The translations under genes and the position numbers were made by a program. From UBA5078 sp051252515 (GTDB lineage: Bacteria > Pseudomonadota > Gammaproteobacteria > Pseudomonadales > Pseudohongiellaceae), in contig JBPOFS010000006.1 in the NCBI GenBank assembly GCA_051252515.1, forward strand, positions 62,001 through 126,000: a DNA stretch of 64,000 nucleotides, written 5' to 3'. Shown one piece after another: positions 17,512-25,682 of the stretch (the first letter of the stretch is position 1; each line of letters opens with the position of its first letter). The notes beneath the pieces are model-generated. The model made no database searches and was not told the DNA's origin. It saw nothing but the letters and a program-made list of their open reading frames with translations.

Positions 17512-18276
17512 ATGACAAGTTCGAACGATCCTCATATTCACTATATTAAAGATAAAGCCGTCTTTATTATTCAAATAGATCGGCCCGAGAAGAAAAACGC
17601 ACTAACTCAAGGCATGTACAAAGCCTTGGCCGACGGGGTAAAAGCCGCAGAATCGGATCCCGAAGTCGCTGTCATGCTGATACGAGGCACTGACGACTGC
17701 TTTACTAGCGGCAATGACGTCAATGATTTTGTCAGCTCTCAAAACGCTAGCAACGAACGCCCTTCAGTCGCGTTTATGAAAGCGATAGCCCATGCTCGCA
17801 AACCCCTAATCGGGGCAGTTAACGGACTCGCCATTGGAATTGGTACTACTATGCTCATGCACTGCGACCTCGTATACGCGGCGCAAGATAGTTATTTACA
17901 ACTACCTTTTACAAAATTGGGGCTTTGCCCCGAGGCCGGCTCTAGCTTTCTAGCACCTCATATTATGGGACACCAACGCGCAGCGGAACTCCTCTTATTA
18001 GGAGAGCCGTTCTCTGCTAGTAAAGCCGCGGACTATGGGCTTGTAAATGAGGTGTTGAGTGGAGCAGAGGTTGTCAAATTTGCACTCGAAAAGGCCCATA
18101 GTTTAGCTGCTCTGCCGAGCGAGGCCGTGCAAACATCCAAGCATTTGCTGAAACGCAATCAAGTTGAAATGATCGATGAAACTATCGCTTTAGAACTAGT
18201 CAATTTTTCTAGGCTTCTACAAAGCCCCGACGCACAAGCCATTATGCAAGCATTTCTAGCGCGAAAGCGTAGTTAG
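17512..18276 (+). CDS. Enoyl-CoA hydratase/isomerase family protein
   Basis: The 254-residue protein has the crotonase fold. Visible features are RPEKKNALTQGMY, the oxyanion-hole stretches around GNDVNDF and NGLAIGIGTTML, and the PFTKLGLCPEAGSSF segment in which Glu is a catalytic candidate. It probably hydrates or isomerises enoyl-CoA in fatty-acid oxidation. PEAGSS with a single Glu in that loop is more like enoyl-CoA isomerase (PECI-type) than classical hydratase, so an isomerase role is possible. It stands alone, with AAGGTGAG before the ATG, between divergent fumarase and a convergent DnaJ-like gene. Confidence 0.88.
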   Translation: MTSSNDPHIHYIKDKAVFIIQIDRPEKKNALTQGMYKALADGVKAAESDPEVAVMLIRGTDDCFTSGNDVNDFVSSQNASNERPSVAFMKAIAHARKPLIGAVNGLAIGIGTTMLMHCDLVYAAQDSYLQLPFTKLGLCPEAGSSFLAPHIMGHQRAAELLLLGEPFSASKAADYGLVNEVLSGAEVVKFALEKAHSLAALPSEAVQTSKHLLKRNQVEMIDETIALELVNFSRLLQSPDAQAIMQAFLARKRS

Positions 18277-18306
18277 GAAGTCCCGCGGCGCACATTCATA
18301 CCGACT

Positions 18307-19062
18307 TTAATCCAACAAAAAGTCTCGCGCCGCGTTAATTTTCTTGGCCAAATAGTCAGAGCCGCCTCGATCCGGATGCATCTTTTGCATTAGTCGACGA
18401 TGCGCCTGCACCACTTCATCCTTACTAGCCGCATCATTCAGCCCTAAGATTTCCAAGGCCATCGTTCGACTCATGGCTTGCTCTGACACGGCATTGTTAG
18501 TCGTGCCAGTACTGCCATCAAATGACTCATTATCGGCGCGCCACTGTGCGTGGTTGCGATCTAAATAGGCTTCCAGCACTTGCAATGAGTCGGCATCCAT
18601 ACGGCATTCTTGCGCAAACATCAGCAGCTCATCTAATGACATCTGAGAAAGCTTTTGCCCTGCAAATTTCCCCTCGAGTACATCCCCATCCATATCGCCG
18701 CTGGTGTGCTGCAACGTCATCAACAAAAACCGCGTACGGATATTGGAGCTGTCTTGCGTGCCACTATTGCCGTAAGCGGTACGAGTCTTAGTGCGAAACC
18801 TATCCCATAGTGGCAACAAGCGAAACAGAAGCGGTAGATTGCGTAAAAAGAACGTTCCCGCCACCATGATTGGCGCGAGAATAAAGCTCGGAGGAATTCT
18901 GCCCATAACAATCAGTATCACTATGACGATCAACAACGTTGATAACAGCAGTAAAAGGTTAAATTGTTTCTGGCTTAGAGAATAGCGAATAGCAAGCTTT
19001 CGCAGCCCTATGTAGGCAAGCACGGGGATAATGAGAATAACGATGTAGCGAAGTAAAAACAC
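18307..19062 (-). CDS. Membrane-anchored DnaJ-domain protein
   Basis: The 251-residue protein has about three N-terminal hydrophobic helices (within 3-20, 33-53 and 57-75). A linker and a helical region (HTSGDMDGDVLEGKF, LDELLMFAQEC) follow, and a C-terminal J domain (about 197-251) carries the HPDRGG motif that stimulates Hsp70 ATPase. The layout is that of TIM14-like or DjlA-like membrane co-chaperones, which recruit DnaK to the membrane. The start is a GTG at 19060-19062. The vWA gene ends or begins 37 bp away on the same strand, so the two may be cotranscribed (vWA first). Confidence 0.88.
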   Translation of the reverse strand: MFLLRYIVILIIPVLAYIGLRKLAIRYSLSQKQFNLLLLLSTLLIVIVILIVMGRIPPSFILAPIMVAGTFFLRNLPLLFRLLPLWDRFRTKTRTAYGNSGTQDSSNIRTRFLLMTLQHTSGDMDGDVLEGKFAGQKLSQMSLDELLMFAQECRMDADSLQVLEAYLDRNHAQWRADNESFDGSTGTTNNAVSEQAMSRTMALEILGLNDAASKDEVVQAHRRLMQKMHPDRGGSDYLAKKINAARDFLLD

Positions 19063-19099
19063 CTTAGATTCAATCCTCTCACGCCTTAGCGCGTTGGTT

Positions 19100-19813
19100 T
19101 CAGGAGCGCAGCTGTCGCGTCAAGCGCTGTACCACCGGCCCTGCGTCGCGACTGTGGTGCTCTAAGGCATCAAACCCGCCACTGGCATACACGGCCACAG
19201 CACGTAGCAAGGCGCGCAGCTGAGCGGCGCTAGCGCTATCAAACTGTGAGTACGCGCCTTTAGATAGTTTCGCCATCGTTAGGAATGACTCGCGAGCGGT
19301 AGGATCGGCGCCTTCTTGAAACACAAAAACTGGCACATTCAATAATCCAAGCTGGCCTGCAAGCTGACACAAGACATCAGTATTCTCTTCCATGGAATCG
19401 CCAACATACACGACACAGTGAATTTTTTGTTGTTTGTGCTCTTGCAATGCATGGCGCAACACTCGTTCGATCTGCGTCGTCCCAGCACGACATTGTATGC
19501 CCGTCATGAGTCCGAGAAGGTCTGCCGAGTTTCGGCACCATTGCGTCTTATAAAATTCACCGAAACCACGAAAATAGGTCAACTGTACCGACAGTCCGCC
19601 AGCATTGCCTGCCGCTAAGAACATCTCGGCTTGCAGTTGACTAGCCTGGTCCCATGTCTGCTCTCGACTAGCACTGGCGTCTAACGCAAAGAGTAGGCGC
19701 CCGGCATTTTGCCCCTTGACCACTTTTGGTAACGAAGCAACCTTATTGAGAAATGCACTCACCTGCGAACTGTTCGCGACTTTCGATGAGATGTCTTTGC
19801 CGTTGCTGGACAT
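19100..19813 (-). CDS. vWA domain protein
   Basis: The 237-residue protein contains a von Willebrand factor A domain over most of its length. The MIDAS metal-binding motif DASAS is visible at about residue 45 (LLFALDASASREQT), with a Thr in the RAGTTQIERVL segment and VVYVGDSMEEN as the third element. There is no signal peptide or membrane segment, so it should be cytoplasmic. The family is often annotated as a hypothetical vWA or TerD-associated protein, and no AAA MoxR partner is adjacent. It lies 37 bp upstream of the membrane DnaJ gene. The ATG is preceded by AAGGTGATT. Confidence 0.85.
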   Translation of the reverse strand: MSSNGKDISSKVANSSQVSAFLNKVASLPKVVKGQNAGRLLFALDASASREQTWDQASQLQAEMFLAAGNAGGLSVQLTYFRGFGEFYKTQWCRNSADLLGLMTGIQCRAGTTQIERVLRHALQEHKQQKIHCVVYVGDSMEENTDVLCQLAGQLGLLNVPVFVFQEGADPTARESFLTMAKLSKGAYSQFDSASAAQLRALLRAVAVYASGGFDALEHHSRDAGPVVQRLTRQLRS

Positions 19814-19935
19814 GGCGAATCACCTTTCAAGGTTTTGGGGTAATCGAGTTCACACTGGGTGTTGGCTGCGCGAATAGCGCTTTTTGATTGGCTTTACAAT
19901 AACTTGTATTGACTGAGCAATACAAGGTGCCCCAC

Positions 19936-20020
19936 TGGTGCGGATGGGGAGACTCGAACTCCCACACCTTTCGATACTAGAACCTAAATCTAGCGCGTCT
20001 ACCAATTCCGCCACATCCGC
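19936..20020 (-). tRNA. tRNA-Leu (anticodon UAG), CCA encoded
   Basis: The minus strand folds as a class II tRNA of 85 bases. The acceptor stem GCGGATG pairs with CATCCGC, and the anticodon stem CTAGA/TCTAG encloses loop TTTAGGT with anticodon TAG. There is a short variable arm, T arm GGGAG-TTCGAGT-CTCCC, and an encoded CCA at 19936-19938. It reads CUA/CUN leucine codons. I see no integrase or duplicated 3' end nearby, so it does not appear to be an occupied attachment site. Confidence 0.97.
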
Positions 20021-20106
20021 GTCGCGGGGCACTTCTTTACAGGAGCCTGATGCTCCGATTGTTTCGGCGATTACGAAGCATTGCCTGCATTCGCGAAACG
20101 GACGGC

Positions 20107-20134
20107 ATTATACCCAAAGCACAGGACAAACCAA
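20107..20134 (-). promoter_or_regulatory. Candidate promoter of tRNA-Leu
   Basis: A perfect TATAAT (20107-20112, minus strand) lies about 90 bp upstream of the tRNA, with TTGGTT (20129-20134) 16 bp farther up. The leader between promoter and tRNA can form a small GGAGC/GCTCC hairpin at 20042-20057. The -10 is convincing, the -35 weak. Confidence 0.4.
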
Positions 20135-20172
20135 GCCCTAAATTGTAGAAGTTGTAAAATAGATGAATAAGT

Positions 20173-20952
20173 CTAATTTACTTGCATTGCCTCAATGTTG
20201 TCTTGAAGGCGAAGAATCGTCTGATTTACCTGTAAACGATAGGCATCTATTGACTCTACAGCTTCCTCTACATTGGCCATTCGGTCCTGCAATCCTACTA
20301 GTGTACTGTCACCATTATTTAGACTTGCACGGATATTCGCCATATCTTGCGCCACGGACTGCACATTCTGCATGCTGGCATTAAGTCGTGTAATGCTGGC
20401 CGTTGCTTGTTCTACCTGAGTCTTCACGCTGTTAAGCTCGACTAAGGCATCTTGTGTCTGGTTGGCATTGCGAGAAATAAGCTGTGCTAGCGTCTCTGTC
20501 GTCTCTGTATGGTCCTGGCTAGCATCCTCAAGTACGGCAATCTTACCGGTCAACTCATTAACACCATTGTTAATAGCATTGCGCGCTGCCCATAATTTGT
20601 CGATCTCAGAAAAGTTGAAATCCAGTCGCTCTAAGACATTCGCCGTGGTTTCCTCAGCGGAATCCCCAACAAGCGCCAGTCGGCCCTCTAAATCGGCGAT
20701 ACGAAGATTCGACTGCCGCAGGGCATCCAAGTTGTCTTGATACACCGTATAAGCCAAATAAGACCCTGCACCAATCGCAAGTGTAAGAATGCCCAGCATG
20801 ACGCGAACAGGCCAAGTACTCACCTTAACGGTCTCGCCATAGTGCGCAGTCGGTTCGATCTCCGGCTGTCGGCGTTTATTTTGATGGTGCACCACTTCGT
20901 CTCTGGCCGGCACCATCGAGGGGATGTCTAGTAAATCGTCATTATCTCTCAT
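20173..20952 (-). CDS. Single-pass membrane protein with long coiled coil, function unknown
   Basis: I do not recognise a named family. The 259-residue product starts MRDNDDLLDIP (ATG 20950-20952, with AAGGAT eight bases upstream; an upstream TTG start is less likely). A basic cytoplasmic stretch is followed by one TM helix at about residues 50-70 (VMLGILTLAIGAGSYLAYTVY). The rest, about 190 residues, is heptad-rich coiled coil with many Ala, Asn, Gln and Leu (e.g. LNSVKTQVEQATASITRLNA). The topology suggests a periplasmic coiled coil held at the inner membrane. It faces tRNA-Leu and is divergent from sodB. Confidence 0.75.
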   Translation of the reverse strand: MRDNDDLLDIPSMVPARDEVVHHQNKRRQPEIEPTAHYGETVKVSTWPVRVMLGILTLAIGAGSYLAYTVYQDNLDALRQSNLRIADLEGRLALVGDSAEETTANVLERLDFNFSEIDKLWAARNAINNGVNELTGKIAVLEDASQDHTETTETLAQLISRNANQTQDALVELNSVKTQVEQATASITRLNASMQNVQSVAQDMANIRASLNNGDSTLVGLQDRMANVEEAVESIDAYRLQVNQTILRLQDNIEAMQVN

Positions 20953-21015
20953 GGCGGCATTATCCTTTATATACAACTATTAGGTCTACACCGGTTTCAA
21001 GCGCTTTGAGCTTCC

Positions 21016-21044
21016 TTGAATTACACAGCGTTGTGGATTATTCT
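21016..21044 (+). promoter_or_regulatory. Candidate sigma-70 promoter of sodB
   Basis: TTGAAT (21016-21021) and TATTCT (21039-21044) are separated by 17 bp and lie about 105 bp upstream of the sodB ATG. Both boxes are one or two bases from consensus. No clear Fur box overlaps it. Confidence 0.5.
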
Positions 21045-21149
21045 CGCCGACTCTTTCTAAAGCAATCTGGCGACGTAAATGCGGCTAAATCTTAGCCGTG
21101 CACGCCAGAAAAGCAAGAAATTCAGCGAATCAACAAATTGAGGTTATTT

Positions 21150-21743
21150 ATGAATCTAACATTGCCAGCACTTCCTTATGCTACAGACGCTCTGGAACCG
21201 CATATGTCAGCCGACACTTTTAGTTTTCACCATGGCAAGCACCATAACGCCTATGTCGTTAAAGGCAATGAATTATTAGCAGAAGCGGGCATTAGTGCCG
21301 ACTCATTGGAAGCACTAGTCATCGCCACAGCAAAGATCGGCGGCCCTCTCTTTAACAACGTGGGTCAATGCTACAACCACGAATTTTTCTGGAATAGCCT
21401 AAGCCCAACGGGTGGCGGCGCGCCAAGCGGTGCCATTGCCGCAAAAATCGATGCTGACTTCGGAAGTTTTGAGAACTTCAAAAAGGAGTTTGTAAACGGC
21501 GGCGTGACGCAGTTTGGCAGCGGCTGGGTATGGTTAGTGCTAGAGAACGGTAAACTGAAGATCGCCAAGTCAGCGAATGCAGAAACCCCTCTAACAGCAG
21601 GTGCCACCCCTATTCTTGTATGCGATGTATGGGAACACGCCTACTATTTAGACTTCCAAAACCGTCGTCCCGACTTTTTGACGAGTTTTGTTGAAAACCT
21701 AGCCAACTGGGACTTTGCAAACGCAAACCTAGCAAAGGCTTAA
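21150..21743 (+). CDS. sodB: Superoxide dismutase [Fe], SodB
   Basis: SodB converts superoxide to oxygen and hydrogen peroxide. The 197-residue protein begins MNLTLPALPY, like E. coli SodB. Metal ligands are His27 (FSFHHGKHH), the His in GQCYNHEFFWN, and the Asp and His in CDVWEHAYYLDF. The Gln of GQCYNHEFFW is at the position that marks the iron type. I use the ATG at 21150 with GAGGTT upstream; an in-frame TTG 12 bases earlier is less likely. A long hairpin follows the stop. The gene borders the copper-oxidation region. Confidence 0.97.
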   Translation: MNLTLPALPYATDALEPHMSADTFSFHHGKHHNAYVVKGNELLAEAGISADSLEALVIATAKIGGPLFNNVGQCYNHEFFWNSLSPTGGGAPSGAIAAKIDADFGSFENFKKEFVNGGVTQFGSGWVWLVLENGKLKIAKSANAETPLTAGATPILVCDVWEHAYYLDFQNRRPDFLTSFVENLANWDFANANLAKA

Positions 21744-21760
21744 CACGCATTTGCCCTATT

Positions 21761-21799
21761 TTACTGACGACAATCATTGATAAAAGTTGTCGTCAGTAA
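21761..21799. terminator. 13-bp perfect inverted repeat after sodB
   Basis: TTACTGACGACAA (21761-21773) pairs perfectly with TTGTCGTCAGTAA (21787-21799). Outer bases CTATTTT and AAAATAG extend the symmetry imperfectly. There is no T-run directly after the stem, so it may be a weak terminator or an mRNA-stabilising hairpin. Confidence 0.6.
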
Positions 21800-22102
21800 T
21801 ACAAAAAAAATAGGACACATTCAGTGTACTTTGGTCCATACTTGGGCCATCAGTGTGATTTAGCTGCAGCCCATAGGGGCTAAGGCTCATATCTGAAACA
21901 GCACAAAGATGTGATTAAAATATCGTTTCACAAAGTTACAATATGTTCACATTTAGTAGTTACGCAGGAGCATTACTTGGGGTAACCTTTGAAATGTTAT
22001 TGCAACAAGTGGGCAGCATCTCGCACGTGGAGAGTGATAGTTTGGTAAGTAAAAACTACCTTTTATCAGTGTGAGGCCCATTAAAATCCTAGCAGCACAT
22101 AT
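21800..22102. other. Long upstream region of the copper-protein gene
   Basis: About 300 bp without a gene. It is AT-rich around 21900-21960 and contains several short repeats, but I cannot place a convincing -35/-10 pair or a recognised operator. Because the gene downstream has codon use typical of abundant proteins, its promoter should lie here. Confidence 0.5.
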
Positions 22103-22119
22103 CAATTCAAGGAGAATTG
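22103..22119 (+). promoter_or_regulatory. Hairpin presenting the Shine-Dalgarno sequence in its loop
   Basis: CAATTC (22103-22108) and GAATTG (22114-22119) are perfectly complementary and leave AAGGA, the ribosome-binding site of the next gene, as a five-base loop. The start codon follows two bases later. The stem is short (6 bp) and may be transient. Confidence 0.45.
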
Positions 22120-22121
22120 AA

Positions 22122-23072
22122 ATGAAAAAAACAGTTTTGACGACTTCTCTGCTCATGGCAGGCGTAAGCTTGACTATATCTTCCGCTTTCGCTGGTGTAG
22201 ATCCATTGACTCAGGTCAAACCGGCTGACGCTGGCTGGGGGCTTAATGGCGCTCCAGACTATATCGTTGACGTACCAGCAGCTCTAATTCCTGCTACTGG
22301 CGTACTTGACTACATCAACACAACTATTGAAATGCCTTTCGCTGAAGAAAAGTGGGTGAAGTCTGTCCAGTTTATTCCTGGCGACAAGCGCGTTCTTCAC
22401 CACCTACTATCTTATGTTGTAGCAACTGAAGACAGCGATAGAGAATTTGACGAAGCAGACAACGTTGCTTCAGTTGAGTTCCTAGAAGGCTTTGCTCCTG
22501 GTAAAGAAGATCCAACAACTTTCCCAGAAAACACTGGTGTTAAGATCCCTGTTGGTTCTGCACTAAGAATGTCTATTCACTACACTGCAATGGGACAAGA
22601 GACTGAAGACGCAACTCGCGTTGGTCTATGGTTCGCAGACGAGACTCCTGAGAAAGCGTTCCGTACGTACTCAGTATCTGCTCGTGGTGGCCGTGAAGAC
22701 GCCATTCTGATCCCAGCTGGCGACATGAACTACGAAATGTCTACTAACCACATGTTTGAAGAGGAAACTACTCTTTATAGCTTCCGTGCACACATGCACT
22801 ACCGTGGTAAGTCAATGCGTGCGAGCGTAATCTACCCTGACCAAACTCGTGAAGAAATCATCAACGTTGCTAACTACAACTTCGGATGGCAGCCTACTTA
22901 TCGTCTAGACGAGCCAATGACACTACCTGCGGGTTCACGTGTTGTTGTTGAAGGCGCTTTCGATAACTCACAGTACAACACTGGTGTACCAGATCCATCT
23001 GAACCTGCTCTTGGCGGACTTCAGAGCTGGGACGAAATGTTCATCGGGTATTTCTCTTATACTGATGAATAA
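22122..23072 (+). CDS. Secreted PHM/DBH-like type II copper monooxygenase
   Basis: The 316-residue protein has a signal peptide (1-24, ending SSAFA) and the ligand set of copper type II, ascorbate-dependent monooxygenases. His93-His94 (VLHHLLSY) and His153 (MSIHYTAMG) fit the CuH site. His224-x-His226 (FRAHMHYRG) and Met306 (SWDEMFIGYF) fit the CuM site. In animal enzymes these two coppers hydroxylate peptides or amines; the substrate here is unknown. The mature chain has no cysteine, unlike the disulfide-rich animal domains. The start at 22122 has AAGGAGAA upstream. Codons are mostly CGT, GGT and GCT types, as in highly expressed genes. A strong terminator follows, then a thioredoxin-fold/cytochrome c gene likely to be its electron partner. 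Confidence 0.85.
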   Translation: MKKTVLTTSLLMAGVSLTISSAFAGVDPLTQVKPADAGWGLNGAPDYIVDVPAALIPATGVLDYINTTIEMPFAEEKWVKSVQFIPGDKRVLHHLLSYVVATEDSDREFDEADNVASVEFLEGFAPGKEDPTTFPENTGVKIPVGSALRMSIHYTAMGQETEDATRVGLWFADETPEKAFRTYSVSARGGREDAILIPAGDMNYEMSTNHMFEEETTLYSFRAHMHYRGKSMRASVIYPDQTREEIINVANYNFGWQPTYRLDEPMTLPAGSRVVVEGAFDNSQYNTGVPDPSEPALGGLQSWDEMFIGYFSYTDE

Positions 23073-23090
23073 TTTGTAACAACTAAAAAA

Positions 23091-23119
23091 GGGTTCGCGT
23101 TCGCGCGAGCCCTTTTTTT
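23091..23119 (+). terminator. Terminator with UUCG loop after the copper monooxygenase gene
   Basis: GGGTTCGCG (23091-23099) pairs with CGCGAGCCC (23104-23112) with one G-T pair, closed by a TTCG tetraloop and followed by seven T. This is a very stable terminator. Some read-through into the next gene, 43 bp away, is possible. Confidence 0.93.
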
Positions 23120-23162
23120 CTTGTCTAAAGATAGGTTTTTCCGTTCCATTGGAGTAGTAAAC

Positions 23163-24035
23163 ATGAAGACATTAAAGTGCGTGGGCTTACTGGCTGCGGT
23201 ATTTGCTGGTTCACAAGCATTCGCCGCGCAAGAGCGAGTAGGCGATTTTAATTTGATTGACGAAACCGGTACTGCGCACCAGCTAAGCAAGTACGGTTAC
23301 CAGAAAGCACTTGTTGTGATCTCTCAATCAAACTCTTGCTCTACTAACCAAGAGCTTTTTGGTGAGTATCGCATTCAACAAACAAAATGGGATAACGAGC
23401 AAATTAGCTTCGTTATGATCAACGCATCTAACAATGATGATGTTGAAGCTGTTCGTCGTTTCAAAAATAGCTATAACCCAGATATGCCAATTTTGATGGA
23501 TGACACGCAATTAGTAGCCGAGTCTCTAGGCATTACTAAAGCAGGCGAGCTTGTCGTTCTTGACCCTAACAGCATGACAGTTTTGTACCGCGGACCTATG
23601 GACACTCCAGGTCGTGGTGGCGAAGCTGGCACTACATTCTTGAAGGAAACTTTCGAAGCTATTGCTTCTGGTGACGTTCGTGGTCGTGACACAGTTGTGG
23701 TCGACTTTGAAACACCTATGGGCTGTGAGCTTGATTTCCCTGCTAAAGTAACTAGCGCTGATGACGTACCAGACTACGAAACAGAAATCGCTCCGATTCT
23801 GATCGAAAACTGCGTAGGTTGTCACATTGAAGGCGGCATTGGCCCGTTCGCAATGAACAGTCATCAAATGGTTCAAGGTTGGAGCCCAATGATGCGCGAA
23901 GTTATTATGACTAAGCGTATGCCACCAATGAGCGTGGACCCAACTATTCGTAGCTTTGAAAATGCTCGTACTATGTCTGTAGAGCACACACAGAAGCTAA
24001 TTCATTGGATTAACGCAGGTGCGCCTCGCGAGTAA
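23163..24035 (+). CDS. Periplasmic thioredoxin-fold/cytochrome c fusion protein
   Basis: The 290-residue protein has a signal peptide (1-21, ending AFA), a redoxin-like domain (about 25-175) and a C-terminal cytochrome c domain (about 203-290). The heme site is CVGCH at 217-221, with Met253 or Met256 (KRMPPM) as axial-ligand candidates. The redoxin domain has one cysteine (Cys59, in QSNSCSTN) and lacks a CxxC pair, so it is not a standard disulfide oxidoreductase. The cytochrome part closely resembles that fused to the second copper monooxygenase at 32174-33511 (shared GP-x-x-M, W-x-P, MPP and W-[VI]-NAG pattern). I infer that it delivers electrons to the copper protein encoded just upstream. 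GGAG precedes ATG 23163; codon use is again of the highly expressed type. Confidence 0.85.
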   Translation: MKTLKCVGLLAAVFAGSQAFAAQERVGDFNLIDETGTAHQLSKYGYQKALVVISQSNSCSTNQELFGEYRIQQTKWDNEQISFVMINASNNDDVEAVRRFKNSYNPDMPILMDDTQLVAESLGITKAGELVVLDPNSMTVLYRGPMDTPGRGGEAGTTFLKETFEAIASGDVRGRDTVVVDFETPMGCELDFPAKVTSADDVPDYETEIAPILIENCVGCHIEGGIGPFAMNSHQMVQGWSPMMREVIMTKRMPPMSVDPTIRSFENARTMSVEHTQKLIHWINAGAPRE

Positions 24036-24053
24036 TCAATGAAGTATAAAAAA

Positions 24054-24080
24054 AGCCGTCCTAGTGGACGGCTTTTTTTT
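24054..24080. terminator. Bidirectional terminator
   Basis: AGCCGTCC (24054-24061) and GGACGGCT (24066-24073) enclose TAGT, followed by a run of eight T on the plus strand and preceded by a run of A. It can end both the redoxin-cytochrome gene and the convergent symporter gene. Confidence 0.92.
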
Positions 24081-24119
24081 GCCTGCTATTTGCTGCTCTA
24101 CACTCATCTCATTAGAGAC

Positions 24120-25571
24120 TTACTCGATACTCTCTTGCGCTTCCAATCGATCTTGCCAGTACTGAGCATTATCAATACCCAACGCTGTCGGATTGAACAC
24201 AGGATCTATGCCCTTCGCTTTCTGCGCCTCGTAGTCATCTAAACATTTGAAGGCAGTCTTACTGAGCAAGAATATCGCAACGATGTTTAACCACGCCATG
24301 AGACCAACACCCGTATCCCCTAAACTCCACGCTAATTCAGCAGTATTAACCGTCCCGTAGACAACAGCTGAAATCACTGCGAACTTAAGAGCCGTACTCA
24401 TCCAAGGACGCGAAACGAAGCGATTGATATAGCTGACGTTCGTTTCGGCAATATAGTAATAAGCAAGGATGGTAGTGAAGGCAAAGAAGAACAACGCCAC
24501 AGCAACGAAAATGTTACCAATTCCTGGCATCAGCCCTTCCAAGGCGGCTTGCACATAACCCGGCCCAGCCCCCACGCCAGCAACGCCGGTATAAATGGCC
24601 TCGCCAGTTGAGGTTTCAACATTATACAAACCGGTAATCAACAACATGAACCCTGTGGAGGAGCAGACGAAGATCGTATCAACATAGACAGAGAAGGCCT
24701 GCACCAGCCCTTGCTTGGCAGGATGGCTCACTGAGGCCGCCGAGGAAGCATGAGGAGCGGTACCCTGCCCTGCCTCATTGGAATAAACCCCACGCCTTAC
24801 GCCCCACATGATCGCCAAGCCTAAGATTGCCCCAAATGCCGAATCGAAGCCCAAGGCGCTACGAATGATCAGCCAAAACATTTCAGGGACTCGATCAATA
24901 TTGATGAGAATAATGAACAGAGCAACACAGACATAGGCTATCGCCATGAAGGGAACAACTGCCGACGCAAACAGGGCAATTCGTCGCAATCCACCAAAAA
25001 TGATGAAGGCTAGCAATACCGACAATATAACGGCTGTAATATTCGTATCAATATTGAATGCCGTGCTGACGCTCGCGGCAATAGCGTTGGCTTGAACACC
25101 AGGCAACAATAAGCCACAAGAAACAATCGTGGTCGCCGCAAAGACCCATGCATAACGTTTCATGCCTAGACCTTTCTCGATGTAGAACGCGGGCCCACCT
25201 CGGTATTCACCGTTGATTTTCTCTTTATAAATTTGCCCGAGGGTAGACTCTACAAACGCCGAACTGGCACCAAGAAAGGCAACCACCCACATCCAGAACA
25301 AAGCCCCCGGCCCGCCAAAGGTTATGGCCGTCGCCACCCCTGCGATATTGCCTGTCCCTACACGACCGGCAAGAGTCATGCTCAAAGCTTGGAAAGGTGA
25401 AATGCCAGTTTCAGATACTTTGCCTTGAAAAATAAGACGTATCATTTCTTTGAAGTGACGTACTTGCAGGAAGCGCCCGCGAATAGAGAAATACAGCCCT
25501 GCCCCTAAACAAAGGAACACTAGTGCAGGGCTCCAGACAATTGCGTTAATCTGACCAAACAACTCACTCAT
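24120..25571 (-). CDS. Alanine/glycine:cation symporter, AGCS family
   Basis: The 483-residue protein is an inner-membrane carrier with about 11 hydrophobic helices. Family motifs are visible: GRVGTGNIAGVATAITFGGPGALFW near residue 70 (Na+/substrate site) and the NEAGQGTAPHASSAA stretch near residue 265. It probably takes up alanine, glycine or a related small amino acid with Na+. The C-terminal tail is short and charged. It converges on the redoxin-cytochrome gene across a shared terminator. Its placement among the copper genes may be incidental. The start ATG 25569-25571 is the natural one, just before the first helix. Confidence 0.93.
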   Translation of the reverse strand: MSELFGQINAIVWSPALVFLCLGAGLYFSIRGRFLQVRHFKEMIRLIFQGKVSETGISPFQALSMTLAGRVGTGNIAGVATAITFGGPGALFWMWVVAFLGASSAFVESTLGQIYKEKINGEYRGGPAFYIEKGLGMKRYAWVFAATTIVSCGLLLPGVQANAIAASVSTAFNIDTNITAVILSVLLAFIIFGGLRRIALFASAVVPFMAIAYVCVALFIILINIDRVPEMFWLIIRSALGFDSAFGAILGLAIMWGVRRGVYSNEAGQGTAPHASSAASVSHPAKQGLVQAFSVYVDTIFVCSSTGFMLLITGLYNVETSTGEAIYTGVAGVGAGPGYVQAALEGLMPGIGNIFVAVALFFFAFTTILAYYYIAETNVSYINRFVSRPWMSTALKFAVISAVVYGTVNTAELAWSLGDTGVGLMAWLNIVAIFLLSKTAFKCLDDYEAQKAKGIDPVFNPTALGIDNAQYWQDRLEAQESIE

Positions 25572-25682
25572 GCTCGCGTTCCCGAATTACTGTTTTGGAA
25601 TAAAGCTCTGAGAGTAGCACATTGTTTTCAGTTTGCGGACACGGCGTTTTTTAGTTCATTACAGACAAAAACTGGATAACTC

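Noticed and set aside
19936..20020. tRNA-Leu as an attachment site for an integrated element
   Set aside because: No integrase, no repeated tRNA 3' end and no change of gene content typical of an island border is seen.
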